From: G963676655 sp963676655 | GTDB taxonomy: Bacteria > Verrucomicrobiota > Lentisphaeria > Victivallales > Victivallaceae | Reading direction: 5' to 3' | DNA length: 64,000 nucleotides | NCBI GenBank assembly: GCA_963676655.2 | Contig: CAXXKX010000003.1 | Location: 434,001-498,000 of the forward strand | Shown: piece by piece, positions 62,278-64,000 of the stretch | How positions within the stretch are numbered: the first letter of the stretch is position 1 | Layout: the number at the start of each line of letters is the position of its first letter | Notes under the pieces: model-generated | What the model was told of the DNA's origin: nothing | What the model saw: only the letters and a program-made list of their open reading frames with translations | Database searches by the model: none | Made by a program: the position numbers and the translations under genes

Positions 62278-63258
62278 TTATTCATTTTGCAAAAGTAGTT
62301 TTCTGAAACAATATATTGCAGTGCCTTTCGGGTCGAGGCCGCGGCTTAATTGTTTATTTTCCACCCGGTCTGGATCATCAAATTTGCGGGCGGTCTCACG
62401 GATGAAGAGCTTTGAACCCAAAATCGCTCCGTCGGTGAAGTGACGGGTCCGTCTCAGGAAGCGGACCGGCATCGATTCTTTGCGGCGCGCGGTCTGGTCT
62501 TCTTCGGCTATTCCGGCCGCGTTCGCGCCGCGTTCGGCCGCGATAATTCTAGTCAGGGAACACTTGAACTCCGTATAATAATCCGCGTCGCTCCAACTCG
62601 AAGTATCAGTATAATCAATCAATTTTTTGTAGTGTTTGATGAAGTTGTCGTGATACATGTGCTTACCTCTGCCACTGTAGCGACCCCAGGTCGTGAAACG
62701 GTAATCGGCCGGGTTTTCGGTCAATTTAGCCCGGACCGGATTGAGTTCGACGTAATGCAAACATGCCTCGAGGGCGTCAGCGCCTTCAAGGATGACGCTT
62801 TTGAAACGATCGGCCCAAAGGTGACCAATGTGATCGTAGGTCCGGTTGAAAACCACCGAAAAACGTTGCTGGTAAGCGCGCATAAAGTAGCTGATGTCGA
62901 TCATTTTTTCACCGACTTCGCGACAGAGTTTTTTGTGTTTGGGTTCGATAAATGGCATCTTCTTCATCGCGTAAGTGTAATCACCTTCCATTGACTTGTA
63001 ATAAGCGTTGTGGCGGACGGAGATTTCAGCCTCAGATGGCAGTTCATTCTTGCCGGGAGCGTAGACCACCAAATGAAAATGGTTGCCCATCCACGCGGCG
63101 GAAATGACCTCGATCAAGAAATATTCCGTGAGATTTTGCAGTAATGTGAAGCCGTATTCCCGGTCGACAGCAGTAAACGGTAGGTCGCCTTTGTAGCCTG
63201 AGACCCGGTTCATCAGGTGATAGTAACAGCCCTGATCCGCAACTTTCATTCGTTTCAT
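62278..63258 (-). mobile_element. REP-associated tyrosine transposase (RAYT, Y1/HUH type), apparently intact
   Basis: 326 residues from the ATG at 63258, which has AAGGAGG ahead; the open frame is 18 codons longer. GCYYHLMNRVSGYKG is the family N-terminus, GNHFHLVVYAP holds the HUH motif, YFMRAYQQRFSVVFNR carries the catalytic Tyr, and HIGHLWADRFKSVIL with ALEACLHYVELNPVRAKL is the typical following part. About 90 extra C-terminal residues follow. RAYTs cut and paste REP palindromes in single-stranded form. The 165-bp palindrome beside it is a natural candidate substrate. Confidence 0.88.
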
Positions 63259-63437
63259 AATCGCCTCCTTTTGTGTTTTGTTTAAAAATAATGCCAGTTT
63301 TGCGAATGTCAAATAAAAATTACCTGATAATTAAAATAAATGATAGTTTTTTTGTATTAAGGTTGAAATTTAAGCTGATAGGGGTAAATTCATGTAGCAA
63401 TAAAAAAAAACTCAAACCATATCAACTTTTTGAACGA

Positions 63438-64000
63438 ATGAGCAGGAGTGAAAAAAAATCATTCTCAGGGATGTCCTGGCGGGCGTTCCATTCCGACTTC
63501 ACATCAGTGATCGGGCTGGCGGGAATCGTCTTTATAATGCTTCTGGCTATTTACGCTCCTTTGATTGCCAACCGGCGGCCGCTGCTGGCCTGGGGGGATG
63601 GCAACGGCCTGTCCATGCCGTTTTTTTATTACCTTTTCGCGCCCGACGGCAGTGAAAAACTAATCGAAAAATTATTTAATTTTATGATGTTTTTCCTGCC
63701 TGCTGCGGCAACAATCGCGTTTTTTTTGAGGCATAAGATCAAAGCCAGAAATATTACTCTAATATCACTGGCAATTCTTATCGCACTGCCATTTTTCCTG
63801 GTCAAACCTAAACTTGACCGAACGGACTGGAAGCAAATGCGGACCGACGGAGAAGTTAACGCGGTATTCACCCCTGTTCCATACGGTCCATTTGAACAAG
63901 CCGCCCCTCCTTATAAAAAACCTTGTTCTGAACATTGGATGGGCAGCGATCAGATCGGCCGCGATGTTTTGTCCAGAATGCTGTACGGAGCTCGCGTTTC
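63438..64000 (+). CDS. Oligopeptide ABC transporter permease (OppC/DppC family), N-terminal part
   Basis: Open to the window edge (187 codons plus two bases). A first helix VIGLAGIVFIMLLAIYAPLI is followed by a periplasmic region and the family signature HWMGSDQIGRDVLSRMLYGA. Between them lie about 120 residues with two further hydrophobic stretches (FMMFFLPAAATIAFFL; ITLISLAILIALPFFL), longer than in standard OppC. No clear ribosome site before the ATG; a start at codon 12 (ATGTCCTGG) is possible. The rest of the transporter should lie to the right. Confidence 0.82.
   Translation, partial: MSRSEKKSFSGMSWRAFHSDFTSVIGLAGIVFIMLLAIYAPLIANRRPLLAWGDGNGLSMPFFYYLFAPDGSEKLIEKLFNFMMFFLPAAATIAFFLRHKIKARNITLISLAILIALPFFLVKPKLDRTDWKQMRTDGEVNAVFTPVPYGPFEQAAPPYKKPCSEHWMGSDQIGRDVLSRMLYGARV

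Noticed and set aside
1..64000. tRNA, rRNA or riboswitch genes
   Set aside because: Reading both strands by eye I saw no cloverleaf with a GGTTCGAATCC-type arm, no rRNA signature and no familiar riboswitch core. A covariance-model scan could still find one.

Overview
The window looks like an accessory, polysaccharide-oriented stretch of chromosome from a PVC-superphylum bacterium, most likely Lentisphaerota (Victivallales-like). The basis is family content, not a marker gene. There are four short type II pseudopilins with an FTLIELLVVIAII N-terminus and an H-X9-DG-type C-terminus. There are five Gfo/Idh/MocA oxidoreductases, two sulfatases, DUF4838, DUF4091/GH123-like, DUF3604, neutral-ceramidase-like and DUF4432 proteins, UroD-like proteins, and ROK, AraC and GntR/LacI sugar regulators. 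No rRNA, tRNA, CRISPR array or phage gene was recognised.

Layout. Positions 1-20116 are mostly minus strand. They hold a UroD-like gene (cut by the window edge), a secreted DUF4838 protein, pseudopilins, an AraC regulator, two Gfo/Idh/MocA enzymes, a ROK repressor, and a degradation run (sulfatase, esterase-like hydrolase, (alpha/alpha)6 glycosidase and a decayed relative of it, DUF4091 protein), followed by another UroD-like gene and a GntR/LacI repressor. Positions 20312-30479 form one plus-strand cluster: NagB-like protein, class II aldolase, DMT transporter, Fe-dependent alcohol dehydrogenase, TauE/SafE exporter, split transketolase, RpiB-like isomerase, Gfo/Idh/MocA enzyme, second NagB-like protein and amidohydrolase. 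The TauE + Fe-ADH + split transketolase + RpiB-like set matches the logic of the transketolase branch of sulfoglycolysis (sulfoquinovose to isethionate). The NagB-like, aldolase and RpiB-like enzymes all lack usual phosphate-binding or ring-opening signatures, so this cluster is the best candidate for a new pathway variant.

Positions 30480-33170 are repeat-rich. They contain REP-like hairpins, a 41-codon remnant of a REP-associated transposase, and a GC-rich parallel beta-helix gene bounded by small repeats. Positions 33507-39738 carry a second GntR/LacI repressor with a clear promoter/operator, a pseudopilin, a BNR-repeat protein, a truncated gene and a Gfo/Idh/MocA paralogue. Positions 39751-54624 hold an L-fucose-isomerase-like enzyme, a ROK repressor, a sulfatase/isomerase operon, and two convergent AraC genes enclosed by 142-bp inverted repeats (137/142 identical), then a plus-strand operon (aminotransferase, DUF3604, ceramidase-like) and a DUF4432 protein. 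Positions 54805-62086 carry a histidine kinase, a response regulator and a hybrid kinase divergent from an unusual symporter fused to a solute-binding domain. The right end has a RAYT transposase beside a 165-bp palindromic element (a second copy lies at 2655-2819) and the start of an OppC/DppC-type permease.

The window reads as several regulator-controlled modules for sulfated or sulfonated glycans, with divergent regulator/operon pairs and REP/RAYT-type repeats scattered between them. All functional statements rest on reading protein motifs by eye; no database search was possible.
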